The notes under the pieces were generated by a model. The model searched no databases. It was not told the origin of the DNA and saw only the letters and a list, made by a program, of their open reading frames with translations. Shown in pieces: positions 24,040-31,824 of a stretch of 47,489 nucleotides of DNA (positions are counted from its first letter, which is position 1; the number at the start of each line of letters is the position of its first letter). Both the position numbers and the translations under genes were made by a program. This DNA is from Tychonema litorale BBK16 (GTDB taxonomy: Bacteria > Cyanobacteriota > Cyanobacteriia > Cyanobacteriales > Microcoleaceae): NCBI RefSeq assembly GCF_021648855.1, contig NZ_JAKJHX010000023.1:8855-56343 (forward strand), given 5' to 3'.

Positions 24040-24804
24040 TTAAGTTTCTTGTTGGGTGTTTGAAATGTGCAAGATGTCGCCGATCGCACAAAATCCCGCC
24101 CTAGTGTAAACTCTAAATTCCTGCTCATGTAGCGTCATCAAAAAAGCCACCGTCACACCAGCATCAAAAGCCTCTCGCACCAGCCGCGCTGTCAAAGCCC
24201 CAGCGATTCCCCGCCGACGAAAAGGGACACGCACACCAATACCAGCGATTTCCGTCGTCTGATTTGCCAGCGTAGTACACATTCCAGCCCCCGCAGGTTC
24301 ACCAGTTGCTGCTACACGGGCAAGTACCGCAATCCCACCTGCTGCGAGATTTTTCCGCAGACTCTCAACATCTTCAGAGCTTGGTGCACCCTCTCCATAG
24401 GCCTCATTTTGCGCTGCCACAGTCGCGAACATCTCGGCTTCGGAAACAGGTAAAATTAGTTCTATCTCCGGGGGGACAGGCAGTAATTTCTCCGAGCCCG
24501 GAGTGCAAATCATCAGCGGTAAACGCCCCTCAATGGTGAAACCGGCTGATATCAGCGCTTCTTCTACAGCAGGCGCTAATTTTGCAACATATTCCAAACG
24601 CGGCTTTCGCCCGCGCTGAGAGTACGCAGCAATCAGCCCGTTGACATCAGCGACAGAGGGTGTTGCCCCTTCGTCGGGAATCGCATAGTTGAGATAAGGA
24701 TTAGCGCTATGGCTGGTGAAGGTAGCAAGAAACGGCCCAATCTGCTCGATATCGCGCTGCTGGCTGGCGGCAAACCGCAGGTATGATTGAATGCGAGAAT
24801 TCAT
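24040..24804 (-). CDS. GNAT-family N-acetyltransferase
   Basis: This 254-residue protein has a C-terminal GNAT domain. The acetyl-CoA binding motif A is IAGIGVRVPFRRRGIAGALT (about 187-206), followed by a helix and LHEQEFRVYTRAGFCAIGDI (motif B, with the conserved YxRxGF). The N-terminal half may be a degenerate second GNAT lobe (VEEALISAGFTIEGRLPLM). The substrate cannot be told from sequence. The GC-richer, CGC/GCC-rich codon use differs somewhat from its neighbours, which may hint at transfer. It ends a leftward run behind clpX with a 29-bp gap. Confidence 0.85.
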   Translation of the reverse strand: MNSRIQSYLRFAASQQRDIEQIGPFLATFTSHSANPYLNYAIPDEGATPSVADVNGLIAAYSQRGRKPRLEYVAKLAPAVEEALISAGFTIEGRLPLMICTPGSEKLLPVPPEIELILPVSEAEMFATVAAQNEAYGEGAPSSEDVESLRKNLAAGGIAVLARVAATGEPAGAGMCTTLANQTTEIAGIGVRVPFRRRGIAGALTARLVREAFDAGVTVAFLMTLHEQEFRVYTRAGFCAIGDILHISNTQQET

Positions 24805-24833
24805 GGGTGTGGCCTGCTAAAAATTAATTGTTT

Positions 24834-26177
24834 TTAAGCGGACTCCGGCTTAGGCAACGAAGACGGAAGTATCAACAACTCAGCAGTCGATCGCTTCTCA
24901 ACCATTTCCTTCGTAATCATACACCGCGTCACATCCTTGCGAGACGGCAACTCATACATCACTTCCAACATCAACTCTTCCACAATTCCCCTGAGAGCCC
25001 GCGCCCCAGTTTTGCGTCGGTATGCTTCCTGGGCGATCGCACGAACTGCATCTATCTTAAACTCCAACTGCACACTATCCATCTTCAGTAGCTTTTGATA
25101 CTGCTTAACCAAAGCATTCCGAGGTTCCGTCAAAATCGCCATCAGCGTTTCCTCATCCAGCGGATCCAAAACAGCCGCCACCGGCACCCGCCCAATAAAT
25201 TCAGGAATCATCCCAAACTTCACCAAATCATCCGGTTCCAGTTGCTTAAGGACATCCGCCGCCCGCTTTTGTTTCGGCTGAAGTTCTCCCGGCTGAATAA
25301 AACCCATTGACTTTTTACCCGTTCTCTGCTCGATCACTTTTTCCAGACCGACAAAAGCTCCACCGCAGATAAACATGATATTGCTAGTATCTATTTGGAT
25401 ACAGTCTTGATAAGGATGTTTGCGGCCGCCTTGAGGTGGTACATTGGCGATCGTCCCTTCCAACATCTTCAACAGCGCCTGCTGCACCCCTTCCCCCGAA
25501 ACATCCCGCGTAATCGAAGGATTTTCGCTCTTCCGGGCAATTTTGTCAATTTCATCAATATAAATTATTCCGCGCTGCGCCTCTTCCACATCCATATCCG
25601 CCACTTGTAGCAGCCGCAGCAAAATATTTTCCACATCCTCGCCAACATAGCCCGCTTCCGTCAAGGTCGTCGCGTCAGCCACCGCAAAGGGTACTTCCAG
25701 CATCTCTGCCAAAGTCTGAGCCAGTAGCGTTTTGCCACAACCAGTCGGCCCGATTAACAGAATATTTGACTTTTGCAATTCCACTTCTTCCTGTGGATGC
25801 TTGCCGCTATTTTTGCTATGAATAAAACTCAGGCGCTTGTAGTGGTTGTAAACCGCCACGGACAATACTTTTTTCGCCTCATCTTGGCCGATGACATTTT
25901 CATCGAGGTAATTTTTAATTTCCCTCGGCTTGGGCATTTGGCTCATAGACAGGCTTTTGCCCGAAGTAGCGCGACGTTTTGTCGTTGTTTCCTGCTTCGG
26001 AGGTGCCGTCGCCGCCGGCACTGCGCTGGAGTCAAACAACTCCTCATCTAAAATTTCATTGCACAAGTCAACACATTCATCACAGATATAAACTCCTGGC
26101 CCTGCGATTAACTTGCGTACCTGTTCTTGAGACTTGCCACAAAAGGAACATTTTAGATGGGAGTCGTATTTAGACAT
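24834..26177 (-). CDS. clpX: ATP-dependent Clp protease ATP-binding subunit ClpX
   Basis: ClpX is the AAA+ unfoldase that feeds tagged proteins into ClpP. Its 447 residues show an N-terminal zinc-binding domain (Cys10, Cys13, Cys32 and Cys35 in CSFCGK and CDECVDLC), Walker A GPTGCGKT, Walker [12 protein letters not shown], the pore loop [10 protein letters not shown] and the C-terminal [22 protein letters not shown] Thr/Ala/Pro-rich linker lies between the zinc domain and AAA core. It starts 9 bp after clpP, so the two are one operon. Confidence 0.97.
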   Translation of the reverse strand: MSKYDSHLKCSFCGKSQEQVRKLIAGPGVYICDECVDLCNEILDEELFDSSAVPAATAPPKQETTTKRRATSGKSLSMSQMPKPREIKNYLDENVIGQDEAKKVLSVAVYNHYKRLSFIHSKNSGKHPQEEVELQKSNILLIGPTGCGKTLLAQTLAEMLEVPFAVADATTLTEAGYVGEDVENILLRLLQVADMDVEEAQRGIIYIDEIDKIARKSENPSITRDVSGEGVQQALLKMLEGTIANVPPQGGRKHPYQDCIQIDTSNIMFICGGAFVGLEKVIEQRTGKKSMGFIQPGELQPKQKRAADVLKQLEPDDLVKFGMIPEFIGRVPVAAVLDPLDEETLMAILTEPRNALVKQYQKLLKMDSVQLEFKIDAVRAIAQEAYRRKTGARALRGIVEELMLEVMYELPSRKDVTRCMITKEMVEKRSTAELLILPSSLPKPESA

Positions 26178-26186
26178 AACAGCCTC

Positions 26187-26876
26187 TTAATTCAGTGGAG
26201 TGACATTTTCTCCCGCCACCGGAAGATTTTCCTTTTCGATGACTCGATCGACCAATCCGTAATCTTTGGCTTCAGCCGCGGACATAAAAAAGTCGCGCTC
26301 AGTATCAGCCTCTAATTTTTCCAGCGATTGACCTGTGTGGTGCGCCAACAATTCAGTCAGCTTACGCTTATGATAAAGGATTTCTTTGGCTTGAATCTCA
26401 ATATCTACTGCTTGACCTTGAGCGCCTCCCAGCGGCTGGTGAATCATAATTCTCGAACTGGGAAGGGACATCCGCTTACCATGAGCTCCTGCTGTCAGCA
26501 GAAATGCGCCCATACTCGCAGCCAAACCGTAACAAATCGTCACCATATCGGGTCGAATTTGCTGCATTGTGTCATAAATTGCCATACCGGCTGTCACCGA
26601 ACCGCCGGGGGAATTGATGTACATTTGGATGTCTTTTTCTGGGTCTTCGGCATCCAGGAACAGAAGCTGAGCTACTATCGAGTCTGCCACTTCGTCGGTT
26701 ACAGGAGTTCCTAAAAACACAATTCGCTCCCGCAGCAAGCGCGAGTAAATATCAAAGGCTCGTTCGCCCATCCCGGACTGTTCGAGTACCATTGGTACTA
26801 CGTTGCTGGGGTGGTCGCTGACCTCAAAATTGTTATAGCTTGTGATTAGGTAGTTAGAAGATTGAGATACAACCAT
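26187..26876 (-). CDS. clpP: ATP-dependent Clp protease proteolytic subunit
   Basis: ClpP is the barrel-shaped serine peptidase. Its catalytic triad is visible as Ser121 ([12 protein letters not shown]), His146 ([10 protein letters not shown]) and Asp195 (ERDFFMSA). Its 229 residues include an N-terminal extension of about 25 residues before the conserved VPMVLEQSG, part of which is a processed leader in this family. It lies between tig and clpX on the same strand, 212 bp after tig. Cyanobacteria carry several clpP copies; the direct pairing with clpX marks this as the ClpX partner. Confidence 0.96.
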   Translation of the reverse strand: MVVSQSSNYLITSYNNFEVSDHPSNVVPMVLEQSGMGERAFDIYSRLLRERIVFLGTPVTDEVADSIVAQLLFLDAEDPEKDIQMYINSPGGSVTAGMAIYDTMQQIRPDMVTICYGLAASMGAFLLTAGAHGKRMSLPSSRIMIHQPLGGAQGQAVDIEIQAKEILYHKRKLTELLAHHTGQSLEKLEADTERDFFMSAAEAKDYGLVDRVIEKENLPVAGENVTPLN

Positions 26877-26969
26877 AAGACACCAGTCAAGGATTATAGA
26901 CTATTTACGGCTGATTTTGCTTGAAATTAAGCGGCCAGCTCTTAACTATTATGCCTCTTCTGGACGGAG

Positions 26970-27038
26970 ATTGGGAGATGAGGGAGGAGATGGGGAGATG
27001 GGGAGAGATGGGGAGATGGGGAGATGGGGAGATGGGAA
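26970..27038. repeat. GGGGAGAT microsatellite between tig and clpP
   Basis: Tandem GGGAGATG and GGAGAGATG units lie in the short tig-clpP gap, followed by a CTTCCCT-rich stretch at 27049-27080. Copy number changes could alter coupling between the genes. Confidence 0.75.
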
Positions 27039-27088
27039 TTGATAACTCTTCCTTCTTCCCTCTTCCCTCTTCCCTTTTCCTTCGGGTG

Positions 27089-28501
27089 CTACTCTTCCCC
27101 TACTACTTCAACTTCAACAGTTGTAGATGCTGCATCATCATCATCAGATTCATCATCAGATTCATCTACTGCTGGAGTCAGAGAACCTTCTGGTACGAGT
27201 TCGATTGTCCCTTTTTCTTCCAACCAGGCGAGGGTTTTTTGCTTCAGCAAGTCTTCTCGGACAAATTCCAGCAATCTTTCGGGGTCAAAATTTCCTTTGG
27301 GAAATTGCTGTCTGACTTTGGCGACTTCTGCTACGATTTCTGCTTGTTCCACAGACAAGGATTCCAGCTTGGCTATTTCTGCTAGAGCTAGAGATTGCTT
27401 GATTTTATCTGTGGCTTCTGGGCGCAGGCGTTCCCGCATTGGCCCCATATTTTCTTCGGTAAATAATTGGTTGATGTCTATGCCATAATTTTTCAATTGG
27501 GTGGCTTGTTGATTGAGCAAGAAATCGACTTCGCGATCGAGCATTGTTTCAGGAATTTCCACTTCTACAAGCTCCACCAGGGCTTCTAATATGGCTTTTT
27601 CCTTGTTCGCTGTGATTTTGCGCTCTTGGTCTCCTTTAAATCGAGTTTCCAGGGATGCGCGCAGTTCGGCTAAGGTTTCAAATTCGCTAACTTCTTGGGC
27701 GAAGTCGTCGTCCAATTCTGGCAATTCTTTTTCCTTAAGTTCTTTGAGAATAATTGTGAAAATTGCTGGTTTTCCGGCTAATTCTTCACTGCTATACTCA
27801 TCGGGGAACTGGACAGAAACTTCTCTGGTTTCTCCTGAATTCATCCCAATCATGCCTTCGATAAAGCCAGGGACAAATTGGTTTTCCGATAGTTCTACTT
27901 GAAAGTCTTGTGCTTCCCCGCCTGGAATTTCTACGGGTGTTTCGCCTTCTGGTGTATCTGCAAATCGGCCGGAGAAATCAACCAAAGCCATGTCTCCTAC
28001 TTGAGCTGGCCGGCCTTCTACGGGGATTAAAGCTGCTTTGTCCGATCGATATTTTTGCAATACTTCATCTACTTGAGCTTCATCATAATTAGCTTCTTCT
28101 GCTTTCAGCTCTAAGCCAGTGTACTGAGCCATTTTGACTTCTGGTTGTACATCAACTCTGGCTGTAAAGGTTAGAGGCTGTTCTGGATCGTACTTAGATA
28201 ATAAGTCATCAAACTCGATCGCGAGTTCAAAACTGCCAATGGCTGCAATCTTTTCTTGTTCGAGGGCTTTTTGCAAGGAGTCATTAATCAAGTTTTCCAA
28301 AGCTGTCGCCTTCAAGCGAGTCTGGCCTATGCGCTGTAGCAAAACTTGGCGGGGAACTTTGCCTTTGCGGAACCCAGGAATGTTAATCTCGCGAGCAAAT
28401 TGTTTAATTACTTGCTCGTAGGCCTGTTTCGACTTTTCTGATGGTACTTCGATTTCCAGACCAATTTGGCTAGCTGGAAGTTTTTCCTGGGTTACTTTCA
28501 T
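27089..28501 (-). CDS. tig: Trigger factor
   Basis: Trigger factor is the ribosome-associated chaperone and peptidyl-prolyl isomerase that meets new chains at the exit tunnel. Its 470 residues have the usual order: ribosome-binding domain with the INIPGFRKGKVP signature (about 40-51), an FKBP-type PPIase domain (about 160-250, GDMALVDFSGRFADTPEG and FVPGFIEGMIGMNSGE), then the helical C-terminal domain. An acidic tail (SDDESDDDDAAS) ends the protein. It is the first gene of tig-clpP-clpX. Its 5' leader contains two strong hairpins (see 28525-28578). Confidence 0.97.
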   Translation of the reverse strand: MKVTQEKLPASQIGLEIEVPSEKSKQAYEQVIKQFAREINIPGFRKGKVPRQVLLQRIGQTRLKATALENLINDSLQKALEQEKIAAIGSFELAIEFDDLLSKYDPEQPLTFTARVDVQPEVKMAQYTGLELKAEEANYDEAQVDEVLQKYRSDKAALIPVEGRPAQVGDMALVDFSGRFADTPEGETPVEIPGGEAQDFQVELSENQFVPGFIEGMIGMNSGETREVSVQFPDEYSSEELAGKPAIFTIILKELKEKELPELDDDFAQEVSEFETLAELRASLETRFKGDQERKITANKEKAILEALVELVEVEIPETMLDREVDFLLNQQATQLKNYGIDINQLFTEENMGPMRERLRPEATDKIKQSLALAEIAKLESLSVEQAEIVAEVAKVRQQFPKGNFDPERLLEFVREDLLKQKTLAWLEEKGTIELVPEGSLTPAVDESDDESDDDDAASTTVEVEVVGEE

Positions 28502-28524
28502 AAAAAAGATCGGTAAGTGGGAAA

Positions 28525-28578
28525 CTCAGTGGCTTGAGCCCTGAGAGGGAAACAACACGGGTGGTTTTAACCACCGTG
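28525..28578 (-). promoter_or_regulatory. Two hairpins in the tig leader
   Basis: Nearest the gene, CTCAGGGC-TCAA-GCC-A-CTGAG (28545-28525 on the minus strand). Further upstream, CACGG-TGGTT-AA-AACCA-C-CCGTG (28578-28556). Both would be in the untranslated leader of tig, 24 to 77 bases ahead of ATG, followed by a short T-run before the start. A leader control element is an inference. Confidence 0.45.
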
Positions 28579-28599
28579 AATCTTTCTATTACCGCCTTG

Positions 28600-28926
28600 G
28601 GATTGTAATGTACTTTCAATGGGACAATTACCATTTCAAGCTTCACAATCCTGTACGCATAATGGTTGCCTTTGTTGGGCCTCCCTTGCGGGGTAATGTT
28701 AGCTTCGCCAATGTTATAAGGGCTTGTTAGGCTAGCAGCACTGTTCCAGTGACTTTAGAACTGTTTAACCACTAGCGACAGAGCAGGGGACTAGCTTTGC
28801 ATCCACAGGGTGTCGTGACCTAAATAACGTAGTCAGTTAAGACTTAGGCTGGTCAGAATAGCTTGCTTCGAGACTTGCTCTTACAAGCTCAGTGTCTTTA
28901 GACCTGAGTTCCTGACCGGCTTTTTT
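28600..28926 (+). ncRNA. Candidate structured RNA ending in an intrinsic terminator
   Basis: No protein is supported here. The 3' part has GCTGGTCAG at 28848-28856 pairing with CTGACCGGC at 28912-28920, directly followed by TTTTTT at 28921-28926. Inside lies CTCAG-T-GTCT-TT-AGAC-CTGAG at 28888-28908 and a smaller CTTG/CAAG hairpin at 28874-28887. A terminator without a rightward gene upstream (tig runs leftward) implies a rightward non-coding transcript. It does not match the conserved parts of tmRNA, RNase P RNA or SRP RNA that I know. The 5' end is a guess. Confidence 0.35.
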
Positions 28927-29420
28927 GATATTTAACAATCTAATGAGATAAAATACACACAAATCTGACTTTGCCTGCATTTTAAGTTTTTACACTTTTA
29001 ATCGTACAGGCACAACCTGACACAACTACAAACATTTTTACCGAACAATACTCCAAGTCTTTGTTTGGCTCGACTTTTTGGTCGCTGAACACTTTGTGGG
29101 GCTGAATCCACCAATTGCCGAAGCAACATAGCACGTATTGCCTTGGGATGTCAAAGTCAACAGCAGGTTGTTTATGGTTGGCGATCGCCACTTCGGAGTC
29201 CATGCTAGACTAGCGATAGCTAAAATTCTGTCCCACTCACTGAGCTGGAGTGCCAAATTCGGCTAACTAGGTCTTTGCCATCCTAACCGATCGCGATGCC
29301 CCGTAAGTCCCGTAAGATTAATTAAGTTTTATCCTGAGCATTGCACTTATTTTTATTTTTGATAGCGTCGGGAGAAGACTGCCTCTACTATAAAAGGGAA
29401 GCCTGATATAGCAAGTGGAC
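28927..29420. other. Gene-free DNA before the IS-like end
   Basis: Two leftward open frames of 72-73 codons overlap each other here (28982-29256). Neither has a motif, a ribosome site or protein-like composition. A GGCGATCGCC site lies at about 29179. A -10-like TATAAA sits at 29389-29394, about 105 bp ahead of asd, with no -35 at normal spacing. Confidence 0.4.
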
Positions 29421-29473
29421 TTCTGTGAACCATGAACAAGAATCCCCGTGCCTGTTTGTCGGGGAGTATGTCA
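29421..29473 (+). mobile_element. Orphan IS200/IS605-type right-end-like sequence, copy 1
   Basis: This 53-bp segment contains GAATCCCCG and CGGGGAGTATGTCA, with a CCCCG/CGGGG hairpin around a short loop. The reverse complement of 47437-47489 matches it at 50 of 53 positions. The GAATCCCC...GGGGAGT.TGTCAA ending is typical of right ends of cyanobacterial TnpB-type IS200/IS605 elements, where the guide-RNA scaffold also ends. No tnpB frame lies on its left side, so it is a relic or miniature element. It ends 14 bp before the asd ribosome site. Confidence 0.65.
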
Positions 29474-29499
29474 AAATCTATTTTGTGGAGGAAACTAAT

Positions 29500-30543
29500 T
29501 TGTCTCAATCCTATCGAGTAGCCATTTTAGGAGCTACGGGTGCTGTTGGTGCTGAGTTACTAGAACTTTTACACAGCCGGAATTTCCCCCTAGCTGAATT
29601 AAAATTACTGGCTTCGGAGCGTTCTGCGGGTTCAAAACTGCCGTTTGGTGAGGAATTGCTGACGGTGGAAGCAGTGGATGAGCGATCGTTTGATAACGTA
29701 GACCTAGTGCTGGCGTCTGCTGGTGGCTCTACTTCTAAATTTTGGGCTCCGAAGGCGGTAGCAGCAGGGGCTGTGGTAATTGACAATTCCAGTGCTTTCC
29801 GAATGGATGAGACAGTCCCCCTCGTGGTGCCGGAAGTCAATCCCGAAGCTGTGGCATCTCATCAAGGTATCATCGCTAATCCTAATTGCACCACGATTTT
29901 GATGGCTGTGGCGGTTTGGCCACTTCACCAAGTTAGACCAGTCAAGCGCATAGTTGTGGCGACTTACCAGTCTGCTAGCGGCGCGGGTGCTAGAGCAATG
30001 GAGGAAATGAAAGCTCAAGCCAGGGCAATTTTGGCTGGTGAAACACCTAAAACAGAGATATTTCCTTACCCTCTAGCATTTAACTTGTTTCCGCACAACA
30101 CCCCAATTAATGATTTGGGATATTGTGAGGAAGAGATGAAAATGGTGAACGAAACTCGGAAGATATTTGGGACGGACGAAATCAAAATTTCTGCCACTTG
30201 CATTCGGGTTCCCGTACTCCGGGCGCATTCGGAGGCGATTAATCTAGAATTTGCAGAGCCTTTCAGTGCGATCGAGGCTAGAGAAATTTTAAAGCAGGCA
30301 AAAGGGGTTAAGCTAGTAGAAGACTGGAAAGCTAATTATTTCCCGATGCCGGCCGAGGCTAGCGGTAAGGATGAGGTGTTGGTAGGCAGGATTCGCCAAG
30401 ATATTTCTCACCCCTGCGGTTTGGAAATGTGGCTCAGTGGCGATCAAATTCGCAAAGGGGCTGCTTTAAATGCGGTACAAATAGCAGAGTTGCTGGTAGC
30501 ACAAAAATTGCTGAAAACCCAGAGTGCGGCTGTTTCTAATTAG
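29500..30543 (+). CDS. asd: Aspartate-semialdehyde dehydrogenase
   Basis: Asd reduces aspartyl phosphate to aspartate semialdehyde with NADPH, the branch point to lysine and diaminopimelate (through the adjacent dapA) and to threonine and methionine. It shows the NADP-binding GATGAVGAELLELL, ASAGGSTS, the catalytic Cys130 in IIANPNCTTILM, and CIRVPVLRAHSEA with the catalytic His. The start is TTG 29500 (MSQSYRVAILGATG), preceded by GGAGGAAA at 29487-29494. An in-frame ATG 25 codons upstream would translate the IS-like end and has no family support. It gives 347 residues, a normal length. Confidence 0.95.
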   Translation: MSQSYRVAILGATGAVGAELLELLHSRNFPLAELKLLASERSAGSKLPFGEELLTVEAVDERSFDNVDLVLASAGGSTSKFWAPKAVAAGAVVIDNSSAFRMDETVPLVVPEVNPEAVASHQGIIANPNCTTILMAVAVWPLHQVRPVKRIVVATYQSASGAGARAMEEMKAQARAILAGETPKTEIFPYPLAFNLFPHNTPINDLGYCEEEMKMVNETRKIFGTDEIKISATCIRVPVLRAHSEAINLEFAEPFSAIEAREILKQAKGVKLVEDWKANYFPMPAEASGKDEVLVGRIRQDISHPCGLEMWLSGDQIRKGAALNAVQIAELLVAQKLLKTQSAAVSN

Positions 30544-30638
30544 TTCCAAGTGAGATGGAATAGAGGATTTTAGATAAACTGTTAATCTAAAATCAAAAAT
30601 TTAAAATCAAAAATCACAAGTTTAAAATCGGAGAAAGT

Positions 30639-31532
30639 GTGGTAAAGTTTGGAAGAGTTCTGACTGCAATGATTACGCCGTTTAAGGAAGACGGCAGTGT
30701 TAACTATGCGGTAGCAGAGCAGTTGGCAGTTCATTTGGTCGATCGCGGTACGGATAGCTTGGTACTGTGCGGAACTACGGGCGAATCTCCCACACTGAGT
30801 TGGGATGAGGAGTACGAGTTATTTCAGGTGGTGCAGAAGGCAGTAACAGGCAAGGCTAAAGTCATCGCAGGAGCGGGGTCGAATTCTACAAGCGAGGCGA
30901 TCGAAGCTACGAAAAAAGCAGCTAAACTCGGTTTAGATGGCTGCTTGCAGGTGGTTCCTTATTACAATAAGCCACCACAAGAAGGTTTATACAATCATTT
31001 TCGGGCGATCGCGCAATCTACTCCAGAATTGCCTATAATGTTATATAACATCCCCGGTCGCACAGGCCAGAATATGTTGCCGGAGACGGTGGCTCGATTG
31101 GCAGAAATCCCCAATATAGTAGCCGTAAAAGAAGCAAGTGGCAACTTGGATCAAGCCAGCCAAATTCGATGCTTGACACCCCCGGAATTTGCCATCTATT
31201 CTGGAGATGATTCCCTAACTTTGCCGATGCTGGCTGTAGGAGGATCTGGTGTGGTTAGCGTAGCCAGCCATCTGGTAGGAGAGCAACTACAACAGATGAT
31301 CAAAGCTTTTGAGACGGGCCAAGTTCAAGTCGCTACCCAGATTCACTTGCAACTATTTGACTTGTTTAAAGCTCTATTTCTCACCACAAATCCCATTCCC
31401 GTCAAGACAGCTCTTAAACTTCAAGGCTGGGATGTAGGTTCCACCCGTCCGCCCCTGTGCGATCCCCCCATTGAGGTGACTCAAAAATTAAAGGACGTGC
31501 TGAGTCAGCTAGCACAGCCATCAGCTAGCTAG
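30639..31532 (+). CDS. dapA: 4-hydroxy-tetrahydrodipicolinate synthase
   Basis: DapA condenses aspartate semialdehyde with pyruvate, the first step of the lysine/diaminopimelate branch. Its 297 residues are standard. Schiff-base Lys164 lies in [10 protein letters not shown] and Tyr136 in [18 protein letters not shown] (about 43-50) and [14 protein letters not shown] are also present. It starts at GTG 30639 behind CGGAGAAA. It follows asd by 95 bp on the same strand; the gap has AAAATCTAAAAT-type repeats. The pair forms a metabolic operon feeding peptidoglycan and lysine synthesis. Confidence 0.96.
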   Translation: MVKFGRVLTAMITPFKEDGSVNYAVAEQLAVHLVDRGTDSLVLCGTTGESPTLSWDEEYELFQVVQKAVTGKAKVIAGAGSNSTSEAIEATKKAAKLGLDGCLQVVPYYNKPPQEGLYNHFRAIAQSTPELPIMLYNIPGRTGQNMLPETVARLAEIPNIVAVKEASGNLDQASQIRCLTPPEFAIYSGDDSLTLPMLAVGGSGVVSVASHLVGEQLQQMIKAFETGQVQVATQIHLQLFDLFKALFLTTNPIPVKTALKLQGWDVGSTRPPLCDPPIEVTQKLKDVLSQLAQPSAS

Positions 31533-31824
31533 ACTAGATAGGCGAGAACGAGTTTTCAGACAACTAAATATTTGGTTGTCATCAGTCATTAGTCATCAGT
31601 CATTAGTTATGAGCAATGAGTTATTAGCTGATAATTAAGAATTGCTGATTGAGGATTGGAGACAACTGACTGTACGGGAGAGTAAAACCCCGTAGGGGAG
31701 TTTTCCACAAATTATCTTGGAAAAAATCGCCCCCATCAACGAACAACAGACAGTAGACAGTAGGCGACAGTCAACAGTCAACAGACAACAGACAAATAAC
31801 AGAAATAACTAACAAAGGATACGC
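31533..31824. repeat. Intergenic repeats between dapA and the RNase J gene
   Basis: GACAAC-TAAATATTTG-GTTGTC is a 22-bp inverted repeat at 31560-31581. CATCAGTCATTAGT-type heptamers follow at about 31578-31630. A hairpin AAAAC-CCC/GGGG-GTTTT lies near 31684-31706. Degenerate CAACAGT/CAACAGA heptamers cover 31741-31800, just before the RNase J start. Confidence 0.65.

Noticed and set aside
28500..28634. Short leftward frame running from the structured region into tig
   Set aside because: About 50 codons, overlaps the tig start out of frame, no ribosome site; the hairpins explain the sequence better.
28982..29256. Two overlapping leftward frames of 72-73 codons
   Set aside because: No motif, no ribosome site, unlike-protein composition, and they overlap each other in different frames.
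29425..29499. 25-codon N-terminal extension of asd from ATG 29431-area frame
   Set aside because: It would translate the IS-like end. A strong GGAGG sits directly before TTG 29500, where the family N-terminus begins.
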